Source: Hymenobacter sp. BT188
GTDB taxonomy: Bacteria; Bacteroidota; Bacteroidia; Cytophagales; Hymenobacteraceae
Length of the DNA stretch: 64,000 bases
Assembly (NCBI RefSeq): GCF_014333585.1
Contig: NZ_JACSCW010000001.1
Coordinates: forward strand, 124,001-188,000
Direction: 5' to 3'
Part shown: piece by piece, positions 51,692 through 60,593 of the stretch
Layout: every line of letters begins with the position of its first letter
Position numbering within the stretch: the first letter of the stretch is position 1
Program-made: the position numbers and the translations under genes
Notes under the pieces: generated by a model
The model's input: only the letters and a program-made list of their open reading frames with translations
Told to the model about the DNA's origin: nothing
Databases searched by the model: none

Positions 51692-52108
51692 TTAATGGTG
51701 CGATTTAGCTTCTTCCAAGGCCGGCAAGCCATTCTTTACGCGGTAGTCATTGATGGCCGATTTGATGGCATCCTCAGCTAGTACCGAGCAGTGAATCTTT
51801 ACGGGAGGAAGAGCAAGCTCTTCCACGATTTCCATGTTATCGATGCTCAGTGCTTCGTCAACAGTCTTGCCTTTCAGCCACTCAGTTGCTAGGGAAGAAG
51901 AAGCAATAGCCGAACCACAACCGAACGTCTTGAACTTGGCGTCGGTGATGGTGTTGGTAGCTTCGTCTACCTCAATTTGCAGGCGCATTACGTCGCCGCA
52001 CTCAGGAGCGCCCACGAGACCGGTACCTACGTTCTTTTTGCTTTTGTCCAGCGTGCCCACGTTGCGGGGGTTGCTGTAATGATCTATTACTTTATCGGAG
52101 TAAGCCAT
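51692..52108 (-). CDS. iscU: Iron-sulfur cluster scaffold protein IscU
   Basis: A 138-residue scaffold. MAYSDKVIDHYSNPRNVGTL, then VGAPECGDVMRLQIEVDE (first Cys), FKTFGCGSAIASSSLATEWL (second Cys) and LPPVKIHCSVLAEDAIK (third Cys) are all present, along with the LPPVK motif recognised by HscA-type chaperones. ATG start. It lies 97 nt downstream of iscS; no hscA/hscB genes are in the window. The C-terminus ends with a Lys/His tail. Confidence 0.96.
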   Translation of the reverse strand: MAYSDKVIDHYSNPRNVGTLDKSKKNVGTGLVGAPECGDVMRLQIEVDEATNTITDAKFKTFGCGSAIASSSLATEWLKGKTVDEALSIDNMEIVEELALPPVKIHCSVLAEDAIKSAINDYRVKNGLPALEEAKSHH

Positions 52109-52205
52109 TGTGGTAGAGTTGAGAAGTTAAAAGGGAGGTGTGAGACTAAAAATGGGCAATAGACAAAAGAGTCTCACAACTCGTGTCTCGGTACTCGGGG
52201 CTAAA

Positions 52206-53420
52206 TCAATGCTCAGCCCACTCAATTTTGCTGAGGTCAACACCCTCCTTGAACATCTCCCACAGAGGCGACATTTCGCGGAGCTTGTTCACAGCCTCTT
52301 TCACGTGATTGATAGCGTAGTCGATCTGCTCGTCGGTGGTGAAGCGGCTCAACCCGAAACGGAGGGAAGAGTGCGCCAAGTCATCACTCAGACCTAATGC
52401 CTTTAATACGTAAGAAGGCTCCAAAGAGGCTGAAGTACAGGCAGAACCGGATGAAACGGCCAAATCTTTCACACCCATCATAAGGCCTTCACCTTCTACA
52501 TAAGTGAAGGAAATATTGGTTACGTGCGGCAGGCGGTGCTCGCGGGAGCCATTTACGTAGCTTTCTTCAAGCTCCAGCAAAGAGTTCTCAAGCCGGTCGC
52601 GCATAGCAGAGAGGCGCTTAGCATCGCTGTCCATTTCTAAGCGAGCGAGCTCGCAAGCTTTACCTAAGCCTACGATACCAGGAACGTTAAGCGTACCCGA
52701 ACGCATACCGCGCTCATGGCCACCACCATCCATCTGGGCAGTAACTTTTACCCGAGGGTTCTTACGACGTACGTATAGTGCACCTACGCCTTTCGGACCG
52801 TACATCTTATGGGCCGTAAATGCCATGATGTCGATACCATCGGCTTGAACGTCAACCGGGATTTTGCCAACAGCCTGGGTACCGTCGGTCATGAACAAAG
52901 CGCCGTGCTTATGGGCAATAGCGGCGATTTCACAAATTGGCTGAATGGTGCCAGTCTCGTTGTTGCCGTACATGATCGTCACCAGAATGGTCTGTGGCGT
53001 CATGGCAGCTTCCAGGTCGGCTAGGCTAATGAGGCCTTCGCGGTTAACCGGAAGATACGTCACTTTGCCCCCCAGCTTCTCAATATGCTTGCAGGTATCG
53101 AGCACGGCTTTGTGCTCAGTGGTAGCGGTGATGATGTGATTACCCTTCTGGGAATACATCTCAAACACGCCTTTGATACCTAAGTTGTCTGATTCGGTAG
53201 CGCCCGAGGTGAAGATAATCTCCTTAGGGTCGCTATTGATGAGTTGAGCAATCTGCTCGCGGGCATAATCCACGGCCTCTTCCGCTGCCCAGCCGAAAGG
53301 GTGGTTACGGGAGGCCGCGTTGCCAAATACCTCTGTGAGGTAAGGCATCATGGCTTCCAGTACACGCGGGTCGAGGGGCGTGGTGGCGTTGTTATCGAGG
53401 TAAATAGGTAGCTTGAGCAT
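52206..53420 (-). CDS. iscS: Cysteine desulfurase IscS
   Basis: A 404-residue PLP enzyme that provides sulfur for Fe-S clusters. [20 protein letters not shown] at the N-terminus, [20 protein letters not shown], the PLP Lys in [20 protein letters not shown], and the sulfur-carrying Cys in [20 protein letters not shown] identify group I NifS/IscS. ATG 53420. A -7 element is 41 nt upstream (53462-53469). It heads a iscS, iscU, iscA operon; iscR and ferredoxin are absent here. The iterated motif at 53067 encodes Leu-Gly-Gly. Confidence 0.97.
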   Translation of the reverse strand: MLKLPIYLDNNATTPLDPRVLEAMMPYLTEVFGNAASRNHPFGWAAEEAVDYAREQIAQLINSDPKEIIFTSGATESDNLGIKGVFEMYSQKGNHIITATTEHKAVLDTCKHIEKLGGKVTYLPVNREGLISLADLEAAMTPQTILVTIMYGNNETGTIQPICEIAAIAHKHGALFMTDGTQAVGKIPVDVQADGIDIMAFTAHKMYGPKGVGALYVRRKNPRVKVTAQMDGGGHERGMRSGTLNVPGIVGLGKACELARLEMDSDAKRLSAMRDRLENSLLELEESYVNGSREHRLPHVTNISFTYVEGEGLMMGVKDLAVSSGSACTSASLEPSYVLKALGLSDDLAHSSLRFGLSRFTTDEQIDYAINHVKEAVNKLREMSPLWEMFKEGVDLSKIEWAEH

Positions 53421-53461
53421 GGCTCGAATTTCAGTAAGTCAACGGAAAACCAATGAAAGTC

Positions 53462-53469
53462 CAAAGGTA
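53462..53469 (-). promoter_or_regulatory. Bacteroidota -7 promoter element (TACCTTTG) for iscS
   Basis: Exact TAnnTTTG on the minus strand ending 41 nt before ATG 53420. Confidence 0.5.
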
Positions 53470-53586
53470 ACTCAGTGGAGAATCATTCGCATCTAGAACA
53501 GCAAAACAAACAAACTGGTTTTACTTTGCGCTCACAAAAGTAGAGATATTCTAAGTAAGCTTCTTCATCCGCATCGTTCGCCCCCT

Positions 53587-53991
53587 ATGTTTACAAATCT
53601 GGAACACCTTGGCTTAGCCGTACACGACCTAGAAGCGGCTACTGCGCTGTACACTACTCTTTTAAACCAAGAGCCGTACAAAAAGGAACATGTAGCCAGC
53701 GAAGGTGTAGACACGGTTTTTTTTCGAGTGGGCGGCTCCAAGATTGAGTTATTGGCCGGTACCACGCCCGATAGCGCCATTACGCGCTATTTGAGTAAGA
53801 AAGGGGAGGGTATCCACCATGTGGCCTTTGAGGTAGCAGACATTCGGGCGACGATGGTGCGACTAAAAGAGCAGGGCTTCACGCTCCTGAATGAGGAGCC
53901 CAAGCGCGGCGCCGACAATAAACTAGTGTGCTTCGTGCATCCCAAAAGCGCGGCCGGCGTATTGGTAGAGTTGTGTCAGGAGATTGTCTGA
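53587..53991 (+). CDS. mce: Methylmalonyl-CoA epimerase
   Basis: A 134-residue VOC-fold protein. Key segments are NLEHLGLAVHDLEAATALYT with the first metal His, KGEGIHHVAFEVADIRATMV with the second, and FVHPKSAAGVLVELCQEIV with the Glu, in the order of methylmalonyl-CoA epimerases. This enzyme interconverts the (R) and (S) forms in propionate metabolism; no mutase gene is in the window. ATG start; no strong promoter seen. The TsaC gene begins 39 nt downstream, so co-transcription is likely. Confidence 0.92.
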   Translation: MFTNLEHLGLAVHDLEAATALYTTLLNQEPYKKEHVASEGVDTVFFRVGGSKIELLAGTTPDSAITRYLSKKGEGIHHVAFEVADIRATMVRLKEQGFTLLNEEPKRGADNKLVCFVHPKSAAGVLVELCQEIV

Positions 53992-54030
53992 GCAAGCAAA
54001 AAGTTATTCTTTCCTCCATTTACTACTTTC

Positions 54031-54603
54031 GTGGCCAATTTTCAACAAGAAGTAGAAGCCGCCGTCGAGGCGTTGCTCTTTCAGCAAATCATACTGTATC
54101 CTACCGATACAGTATGGGGAATCGGCTGCGATGCCGAAGTGCCACGTGCCGTAGAACGCCTCTACAAGTTAAAGGAGCGTCCCGAAGGCAAGCCCAGCAT
54201 TGTGCTGGTTGCTGACCTGGATATGCTACGCCACTATACTGCTGAGGTTCCAGTTGGGTTGGAGCAAGCTATAGCAGAGCAAACCCGTCCTACTACGTAT
54301 ATCCTGCCAGCCAATCATCGGTTGGCCCCACAGCTATTGGGTCCGGATGGTACTATAGGTTTGCGTATTCCGCAGGATGAGTTTTGCCACAAACTAGTGC
54401 TCCGCCTCGGCCACGGCGTGGTTTCTACCTCAGCCAACAAAGCCGGCGAGCCTACGCCGGCTACCTACGCCACCGTTGATCCTAAACTGGTGCGTGCCGT
54501 TGACCATGTAGTAGGCTGGCGGCAGGAAGATGTAGCCAGCACCGCGCCCTCGCGTGTGGTTCGATTTGGAGCCAATGGACAGTTGGAAGTGATACGCGAA
54601 TAG
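54031..54603 (+). CDS. tsaC: L-threonylcarbamoyladenylate synthase (TsaC/Sua5/YrdC)
   Basis: A 190-residue YrdC-fold protein making threonylcarbamoyl-AMP for the t6A37 tRNA modification. Segments: IILYPTDTVWGIGCDAEVPR (KxR/SxN-type pocket), LYKLKERPEGKPSIVLVADL, TYILPANHRLAPQLLGPDGT, and VVSTSANKAGEPTP. The length fits the short TsaC rather than Sua5 with its extra domain. Start GTG 54031 (no ATG at the conserved N-terminus). It lies 39 nt after mce and 78 nt before cca; all three could be one unit though a -7 element precedes cca. Confidence 0.92.
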   Translation: MANFQQEVEAAVEALLFQQIILYPTDTVWGIGCDAEVPRAVERLYKLKERPEGKPSIVLVADLDMLRHYTAEVPVGLEQAIAEQTRPTTYILPANHRLAPQLLGPDGTIGLRIPQDEFCHKLVLRLGHGVVSTSANKAGEPTPATYATVDPKLVRAVDHVVGWRQEDVASTAPSRVVRFGANGQLEVIRE

Positions 54604-54622
54604 AAGCTCAGGCCACGAATTT

Positions 54623-54631
54623 GCCCCCCAG
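54623..54631. repeat. First of two iterated motif copies before cca
   Basis: TTTGCCCCCCAG lies 20 nt after the tsaC stop; the second copy is at 54666-54674, on either side of the cca -7 element. Confidence 0.6.
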
Positions 54632-54646
54632 CCAAAGTGGGAGTGC

Positions 54647-54654
54647 TACCTTTG
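54647..54654 (+). promoter_or_regulatory. Bacteroidota -7 promoter element (TACCTTTG) for cca
   Basis: Exact TAnnTTTG match 27 nt before ATG 54682 and 9 nt before the alternative ATG 54664. Confidence 0.5.
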
Positions 54655-54681
54655 CGGCATAAAATGCCCCCCAGTACTCTT

Positions 54682-56109
54682 ATGAATTTTCCCCAACTCC
54701 CTGACCTACCTATTTTCCGAGTTATTGCTGATGCCGCCGGTGAGTTGAATTTTCCGGCTTATGTGATTGGCGGTTACGTGCGCGATTTGGCTCTAAATCG
54801 TCCCAGCAAGGACATTGATGTAGTGTGCGTAGGCGATGGAATACAGCTGGCGCAGGCTGTTGGCAAAAAGCTGCCCGGCCGGCCCCGTGTAACGGTATTC
54901 AAAAACTTTGGCACGGCCATGCTGCCCACGTCCGAGGTAGAGATTGAGTTTGTAGGTGCCCGTAAGGAAAGTTACCGCAGCGAATCGCGTAAGCCGGAAG
55001 TGGCGGCGGGCACGTTGGAAGAGGACCTGGCGCGGCGTGATTTTACGATCAACGCCTTGGGGTTAAGTCTGAACCCCGAAAATTTTGGGACTTTGGTAGA
55101 CCGTTACGACGGGATGGGCGACCTCAAGCGTAAAACTATCCGTACGCCCCTCGACCCGGATATAACCTTCTCCGACGACCCCTTGCGCATGTTGCGCGCC
55201 GTGCGTTTCGCCACGCAGCTCGACTTTGATATTGAGCCTGATACCTACGACGCAATTGCCCGCAACAAGGAGCGGATTCGCATTGTGTCGCAGGAGCGGA
55301 TTACCGATGAGTTGAACAAGATAATATTAGCTCCCCAGCCTAGCTACGGCTTTAAGCTGTTGTTTCAGACAGGCTTATTGCAGCTGATTTTTCCAAAAAT
55401 GGCCTTGCTGCAAGGCGTCGACAAAGTAGGTCAGCACGCGCACAAGGATAATTTCTACCACACCTTACAGGTGCTCGACAACGTGGTGGCAGCCGGCGGC
55501 GACTTGTGGTTGCGTTGGGCCGCTATTCTCCACGACATTGCCAAGCCCGCCACCAAGCGCTTTGATCCTAAAGTAGGCTGGACCTTTCATGGCCACGAAG
55601 ACCGGGGTGCCCGCTGGGTTCCTCAGATATTCACCGAGCTGAAGCTGCCCCAGGGCGAAGAAATGCGCCAGGTACAAAAGCTGGTAAGGCTGCATCTGCG
55701 CCCCATTGCCTTGGTCAAAGAAACCGTAACCGACTCGGCCGTGCGCCGCCTGCTCTTCGAAGCCGGCGACGATATTGATCGGCTCATGCTGCTCTGCCGG
55801 GCCGATATTACGAGTAAAGACCACCAGCGGAAGGAGCGCTACCTGCGCAACTTTGGGGTAGTGGAGCAAAAGCTGAAAGAGGTAGAGGAAAAGGACCATC
55901 TGCGCAACTTCAAGCCCGTTATTACCGGCGAAGTCATCATGGAGACTTTCGCCCTCAAACCTTCCCGCGAGGTAGGCGAGCTGAAAGAAGCCATATTGGA
56001 GGCTATTCTGGACGGAAAAGTGCGGAATGAGCTGGAGGAGGCTTTTGCGCTGTTGCTGGAATTGGGGAAAGCCAAAGGATTAGTTCCGGTTCAGCCTTCG
56101 GCTCAGTAA
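54682..56109 (+). CDS. cca: CCA tRNA nucleotidyltransferase with HD domain
   Basis: A 475-residue class II nucleotidyltransferase. YVIGGYVRDLALNRPSKDID is the GGxVRDL/DxD active site, DFTINALGLSL follows, and FSDDPLRMLRAVRFATQLDF carries the RxxRAxR-type motif. The central HD domain reads WAAILHDIAKPATKRFDP; the C-terminal arm continues to about 470. It adds or repairs the CCA end of tRNAs; the HD domain gives phosphohydrolase activity in some members. ATG 54682 is preferred; ATG 54664 is possible and would place the iterated motif in the first codons. Confidence 0.93.
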   Translation: MNFPQLPDLPIFRVIADAAGELNFPAYVIGGYVRDLALNRPSKDIDVVCVGDGIQLAQAVGKKLPGRPRVTVFKNFGTAMLPTSEVEIEFVGARKESYRSESRKPEVAAGTLEEDLARRDFTINALGLSLNPENFGTLVDRYDGMGDLKRKTIRTPLDPDITFSDDPLRMLRAVRFATQLDFDIEPDTYDAIARNKERIRIVSQERITDELNKIILAPQPSYGFKLLFQTGLLQLIFPKMALLQGVDKVGQHAHKDNFYHTLQVLDNVVAAGGDLWLRWAAILHDIAKPATKRFDPKVGWTFHGHEDRGARWVPQIFTELKLPQGEEMRQVQKLVRLHLRPIALVKETVTDSAVRRLLFEAGDDIDRLMLLCRADITSKDHQRKERYLRNFGVVEQKLKEVEEKDHLRNFKPVITGEVIMETFALKPSREVGELKEAILEAILDGKVRNELEEAFALLLELGKAKGLVPVQPSAQ

Positions 56110-56116
56110 TAGTAGC

Positions 56117-57028
56117 CTAAACTGCGGCCAGGCGGATGCCCTCTACATAAGGGGTGGCCGCGAAAAACTGCTTGTCAAACTTCGAACTATCGAAAAAATA
56201 GGGCCGGTCGTATTGATAGAACATTTCTATTGATTCGCGCACCGGCTCTACAAACAATCCCACGGCGCGCATCAGCCATTTCGGCAAGCCGCTGATCTTA
56301 GGAGCGACGCCGTAGTGGGCTGCGGCTAACGAAGCAAATTGTCGGGCGGTAATAGCGGGTGCAGCGGTAGGTAAATGCCAGGTTTGGCCGTAGGCACTGG
56401 GCGTAACGCCGAGTGCAGCTGTGGCGCGGCCCGCGTCGGGGGTGAAGATGTAGGAGTGGGGCTGGTCAACGCTGCCGGGCCATTGTGCCGCTTTACCCTT
56501 TTTGAAATTGTCGAAAATAAGCGCGTTCGGAAGTGAGTTTTGTACACCGGGGCCGTAAAAATCGGGAGCGCGGGCAATTAGCGCCTCTACCCGCCCCGAC
56601 TTCATCGCTTCCAGCACTTGGCGAGCAATGTGGGCACGAACCTCACCTTTCTTGCTTATGGGGTTGAAGGGTGTTTCTTCAGTCATTTTGCCCCCCACCA
56701 GCCCATACATATACACGTTGTCGAAGAACACCAGTTTACTTCCGTGATGCTCACAGGCATTTAGCACGTTGGTCATGATGCGGGGCCAGTCGTGCTGCCA
56801 AGTTTTGGTATTATAACGCAAGCCCGCTACCAGAAATACTACCGACGAGCCAGCTACAGCCTGCTTGGTTTGGGCAGCATCAGTAAGATCAGCGGGGTGC
56901 AGCTCATCAGCCGCGTTAACTTTCTGTGGCTGACGACTAACCAGACGCAGCGGCTCGCCCGTGAGCGTAGGTAAATGGTGCGCCACTTCCCGGGCAATCG
57001 TGCCGCCTGCGCCTAAGATAGTTTGCAT
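56117..57028 (-). CDS. NAD-dependent epimerase/dehydratase-like SDR protein
   Basis: A 303-residue extended short-chain dehydrogenase. The Rossmann motif MQTILGAGGTIAREVAHHLP opens the protein, followed by NVLNACEHHGSKLVFFDNVY with MYGLVGG, and DFYGPGVQNSLPNALIFDNF. These match NAD(P)-binding sugar-nucleotide epimerase/dehydratase relatives; the substrate is unknown, and the expected YxxxK is not clear. I chose ATG 57028; the frame is open to 57061 but the Rossmann strand begins at MQTIL. Its stop is 8 nt from the converging cca stop. Confidence 0.85.
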   Translation of the reverse strand: MQTILGAGGTIAREVAHHLPTLTGEPLRLVSRQPQKVNAADELHPADLTDAAQTKQAVAGSSVVFLVAGLRYNTKTWQHDWPRIMTNVLNACEHHGSKLVFFDNVYMYGLVGGKMTEETPFNPISKKGEVRAHIARQVLEAMKSGRVEALIARAPDFYGPGVQNSLPNALIFDNFKKGKAAQWPGSVDQPHSYIFTPDAGRATAALGVTPSAYGQTWHLPTAAPAITARQFASLAAAHYGVAPKISGLPKWLMRAVGLFVEPVRESIEMFYQYDRPYFFDSSKFDKQFFAATPYVEGIRLAAV

Positions 57029-57358
57029 AACGGAAGGCATTAGGAGAAAGAGAAGTAGCACGAAATTATGCTGTCAACTCGGCTATGTATACCGCTGCTA
57101 ATGCAATAATTTATATATACCAACCCTATAAAACAAATGTGAGGAAGCCTCTACCCCCAGTTGCAGCTCGGTAGGTAGAAAGACTTCCTCAGGGTCCACC
57201 TTTCACTCACTTTTAGACCCTATACTTTGTTCACCGCAATAATAGATGGTGATTATGAAGGCAAGGTTGCCCGGTTGTCACGTTTTTGTTGCGTAAAACT
57301 AGCGGCTTGCCTGCACGATTGGTAAAAAAGGCCCCTGGTTAGAGGCTGGTGGGCTTTT
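57029..57358. other. 330-bp non-coding region between the SDR gene and the PspC operon end
   Basis: No gene is supportable. It holds an inverted repeat GAGGAAG (57141-57147) and CTTCCTC (57184-57190) and the terminator at 57322-57361. Sequence before 57120 is A+T-rich. Confidence 0.5.
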
Positions 57359-57361
57359 TTA
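57322..57361 (-). terminator. Imperfect terminator overlapping the PspC/GIN stop
   Basis: TAAAAAAGGCCCC at 57323 pairs with GGTGGGCTTTTTTA, with a bulge, and A6 reads as T6 on the minus strand, ending the PadR-PspC transcript. Confidence 0.7.
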
Positions 57362-60004
57362 CTCGTTAATGCGGGTGATGCGCGAGGCACCTACGTCGCT
57401 CACTTTCACGCTGCCGGGGTTGCCGCTATACTCAATCACGCTGGCACCTACGGCATCAGCACGAAGCGACTCTTCGATCCGCAGGCGAGCCTTGCTCATG
57501 CCAGCCAGATCAATATCGGCTGAACGGGCAGTGAAGTCAGCTGCCGCAAGTTCGCAGGCTCCGGCTCCGTCTACATCTAGCGTCTCAGCGCGCCCTTGCA
57601 GCGTAGTACGACAGGCACCAGCCAAATCAAGATTTAGGGTGCGATAGTCGCCATTCAACCGTAAGTGACTAGCCCCGGCTTGATCCACTTCGAGACTCGA
57701 TTGATTTGAAAAGCCTGATACATCGGCGCGCACGGCTCCGGCTAAGTCCAGCTTATCCAGTGCAGGCATTTCAATAGTGATCAGTACCTTTCCGCGGTCG
57801 GTATCACGGCCCCAGTTGCCACCAAAAAGGGAGCGGTTGCGAGGACGTACTAACAGTTCATTGCCCTCGCGGTCTATTTTCAGATCACGCAGTTCCCGCT
57901 CTGGGCCAGCAGCCGTCACCCGATAGGTATTGCCTGAGCGAATGACTGTCCGGTAGGAACCCACCACGGTTACTTCACGAAAGCCATCTATATTATACGT
58001 CTCACGGCCCGAACCATAGTCATCGGCGTTAGTGGAGAAACTAGGCGCACCGCCGTAATCCAAGGATACGTTTGTGTCACCAGTTTCTTCGTCCTCGTTA
58101 ATGTCGATGTTCATATCACCTTCCTCATCCACGTTTCCCTCCTCGTCCGTGGTTCTGTGCAGATCTTCCTCTGTGCAGTCCACGCACTCGAGTTCGTTAC
58201 CTTTTAGGCGATAGAGATGTTGCTCTACATTCTCGGGCATATCGTTATCGACGAAGTTGTCGCTGCCGAGCCAGTGCGCAGCGCCTTGGCTCATGCGAAT
58301 GGTCCGGTTGCGGGGCAATTTGAGCGTCACCTCTACTCCTTGGTCGCGGAAGCGAGCGTTTGGGCGGAAGGTAAAGTGGTCATCGAAGCGCAGGGTAGTG
58401 TCGTTTACCTGGCGCACATTATACGCTACACTGCTAATGGCCATCTGGCGGGCTTCTTCTTCAGTAGCGCCCTCAGCCCGGAACGTTTTATCAACGGATA
58501 CGACTTGGTTGCTATCTACGGCGGCTATCTGCGCATTCACCCATTGGTCGTGGCCATTGTCGGTTCCCCGAATATCCAGATAGATGTTAGAAGCGCGCAG
58601 GGTTGGAAATGCCTGGTTCTGCGTTACGTCGGCTTCTTCCTGGAAATCATGACTAATACGGGTGGCACCTATGGCGGTACCCATTACACCTAGCAACCAT
58701 AAGCCGAGCAACGTCAAGCCTACCGTACGGGTAAGGATAGAGCGGCGGAGTAATAAACCCAAACCACCTAGCAACAGTGCGAGAGCAGGAATGGCAGCGG
58801 TTAAGTAGAAGGCAAACATTGCCCATACAGGAACGCCATTGAGGAAAACGTGAGCCGGAATATCACCAGTCATGAAGCTATTCGTGGCTGGAATCATGCC
58901 CAGGCCAATACCTAAGGCTATAGTGAGGCCGAGCAGCATGGAGAAGCCGATAATGACTAGCAGGATGCCAGCAAACACCCGAATCAGGGAGCCTAGGAAG
59001 TTAACCAGCGGGCGGAGGTTGCGGGCTAGTTCTTCCAAAAAAGTTCCTACCTGGCGGCCGCTCCCTGCTACGCCGCCAGCTTCAAAAGCGTTGTTGCGCA
59101 GGCTATTGTCGATGCCTGAGAGCGTTACTGCGTCGCCGCGCATCCGCATCTTTTCAGATACGGTGCGGGCTTCGGGTATCACAATCCACAACAACAGGTA
59201 GAGCAACAGGCCAAAGCCAGTGAATAAGCTTAGCACAAACAGGATGCGGATCAGGGTGACATCGGCTTTGAAATAAGCGGCCAAACCGGACGATACGCCT
59301 CCAATTTTACCGGTATCCGTGTCGCGGAAGAGCTTCCGCTCGCCGGTTGTCTCACCGATGCCTACTGGGTCGGGTAGGTCGTTGCGCTTGGGCAGCACGG
59401 CCCACAGGATAACGTATGCCAGAATGGTGAAAGCAGGTAAGGCACCCACAAAGTCGCCGATGACAACTGAGAACAGAGAGGCAAGCGCTATCAGCCGGAT
59501 CCAGACGGCATTAATACCGAAATAGTGAGCCAAGCCAGCGCACACACCAGCTATTTTCTTGTTGGCCACATCGCGGAAAAGACGACGGGGTTCGGCAGCG
59601 TCGGCAGAGGCGGTAGCGGAAGCCGCACCGGCACCAGCGCCAGTGGTATTGTAGGCGTATTCGGGGCGAGCGTAGGTGCCAGCAGCCGTGCCATTATTAA
59701 CGGCGGAGGCTAACAACTCTTCGTCGTCCTCGGCGTCGTCGGCGGCTTGGAAATCGCGTACCCGGCCCATTTTGGCGGTCATGGCCTCCACATCCTCCAG
59801 CGAAATAATTTGCTTGGTAGGGGAGAGGCGAGCCACAAATAGCTCGGCGATGCGACTTTCAATGTCGGCCACGATTTCTTCGTGTCCGCGGTAGCCGCTG
59901 AAGTGGGCTTTTACCTCGGCCAGGTAGCGGCTGAGTACGTCGTAGCCATCTTCCTCGATGTGAAAGATGATGCCCTGGAGGTTGATACTGATGTTCTTTT
60001 TCAT
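57359..60004 (-). CDS. PspC domain membrane protein with C-terminal GIN (DUF2807) domain
   Basis: An 881-residue membrane protein. The N-terminus (MKKNISINLQGIIFHIEEDG) is a short conserved module seen in Bacteroidota PspC proteins. Two PspC domains follow: RRLFRDVANKKIAGVCAGLA with AHYFGI near 135-205, and KLFRDTDTGKIGGVSSGLAA with AYFKAD near 222-290. Several transmembrane helices lie near 335-445. The C-terminal 200 residues (VTVVGSYRTVIRSGNTYRVT onward, then KVLITIEMPALDKLDLAGAV) are a GIN/DUF2807 auto-adhesin-like beta domain. PspC-type proteins sense or respond to envelope stress. It lies 48 nt downstream of padR, so the two form an operon. Confidence 0.88.
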   Translation of the reverse strand: MKKNISINLQGIIFHIEEDGYDVLSRYLAEVKAHFSGYRGHEEIVADIESRIAELFVARLSPTKQIISLEDVEAMTAKMGRVRDFQAADDAEDDEELLASAVNNGTAAGTYARPEYAYNTTGAGAGAASATASADAAEPRRLFRDVANKKIAGVCAGLAHYFGINAVWIRLIALASLFSVVIGDFVGALPAFTILAYVILWAVLPKRNDLPDPVGIGETTGERKLFRDTDTGKIGGVSSGLAAYFKADVTLIRILFVLSLFTGFGLLLYLLLWIVIPEARTVSEKMRMRGDAVTLSGIDNSLRNNAFEAGGVAGSGRQVGTFLEELARNLRPLVNFLGSLIRVFAGILLVIIGFSMLLGLTIALGIGLGMIPATNSFMTGDIPAHVFLNGVPVWAMFAFYLTAAIPALALLLGGLGLLLRRSILTRTVGLTLLGLWLLGVMGTAIGATRISHDFQEEADVTQNQAFPTLRASNIYLDIRGTDNGHDQWVNAQIAAVDSNQVVSVDKTFRAEGATEEEARQMAISSVAYNVRQVNDTTLRFDDHFTFRPNARFRDQGVEVTLKLPRNRTIRMSQGAAHWLGSDNFVDNDMPENVEQHLYRLKGNELECVDCTEEDLHRTTDEEGNVDEEGDMNIDINEDEETGDTNVSLDYGGAPSFSTNADDYGSGRETYNIDGFREVTVVGSYRTVIRSGNTYRVTAAGPERELRDLKIDREGNELLVRPRNRSLFGGNWGRDTDRGKVLITIEMPALDKLDLAGAVRADVSGFSNQSSLEVDQAGASHLRLNGDYRTLNLDLAGACRTTLQGRAETLDVDGAGACELAAADFTARSADIDLAGMSKARLRIEESLRADAVGASVIEYSGNPGSVKVSDVGASRITRINE

Positions 60005-60052
60005 CTCAGTGCTGCAAGTCAGGAAAACTTCGAAAGAAAGGTGGAGGCGGCG

Positions 60053-60412
60053 TTACTGCTGCGCCGTAGCAGTGCCGTTCACATGCGGCTTTTGGCGAAT
60101 GATGCGGATAGAGTCGGCGACCTCTTCCCAAGTCAAGCGCAGCTGGTGCAAAAACTCCAGACCAACGGAGGTTAGGGTGTAGTACTTGCGCGGTGGTCCT
60201 GACGTGGACTCCTTCCAAGTATAATCAAGTAGACCCGCATTTTTTAGTCGGGTCAGGAGCGGATACAGCGTGCCTTCCACTACGATCATGCGAGCGGAAG
60301 TTAGCTCTTCCAGCATATCGGAGGCGTAGACCTCGCCGCGGGCGATAATTTCCAGAATGCAGAATTCCAGGATGCCCTTCCGCATCTGCACTTGGGTGTT
60401 CTCTACTTTCAT
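60053..60412 (-). CDS. PadR-family transcriptional regulator
   Basis: A 119-residue winged-helix repressor. MKVENTQVQMRKGILEFCIL opens the family, VEGTLYPLLTRLKNAGLLDY is the recognition helix region, and SGPPRKYYTLTSVGLEFLHQ is the wing and dimer helix; all typical of PadR-s1 subfamily proteins. It is expected to control its own operon with the PspC/GIN gene, whose start is 48 nt downstream. I chose ATG 60412; the frame extends upstream to 60487, but those residues overlap the promoter region and a -7 element lies at 60485-60492. Confidence 0.92.
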   Translation of the reverse strand: MKVENTQVQMRKGILEFCILEIIARGEVYASDMLEELTSARMIVVEGTLYPLLTRLKNAGLLDYTWKESTSGPPRKYYTLTSVGLEFLHQLRLTWEEVADSIRIIRQKPHVNGTATAQQ

Positions 60413-60484
60413 GGGCTTGAGGCAGATATCGGTGAAGAATGAGTCAAAGATAACAGAAGGTACTATGTAACGCAAGGTACTTGT

Positions 60485-60492
60485 CAAAAATA
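60485..60492 (-). promoter_or_regulatory. Bacteroidota -7 promoter element (TATTTTTG) for padR
   Basis: Exact TAnnTTTG on the minus strand, 72 nt before ATG 60412. Confidence 0.4.
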
Positions 60493-60548
60493 TTTTTTGT
60501 GAAGTATTCTTGAGACGGGCTCTACAGTGGGAGGAAACGTGTGGAATG

Positions 60549-60593
60549 AATCAAAAAAGCCCCCCAGATGATTTCTGGGGGGCTTTTTTGATT
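60549..60593. terminator. Terminator-like hairpin from an inverted pair of the GCCCCCCAG motif
   Basis: Perfect 20-bp arms (60549-60568 and 60574-60593), 5-nt loop, A6 and T6 tracts. It looks like a strong bidirectional terminator but lies between divergent genes. Confidence 0.85.
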
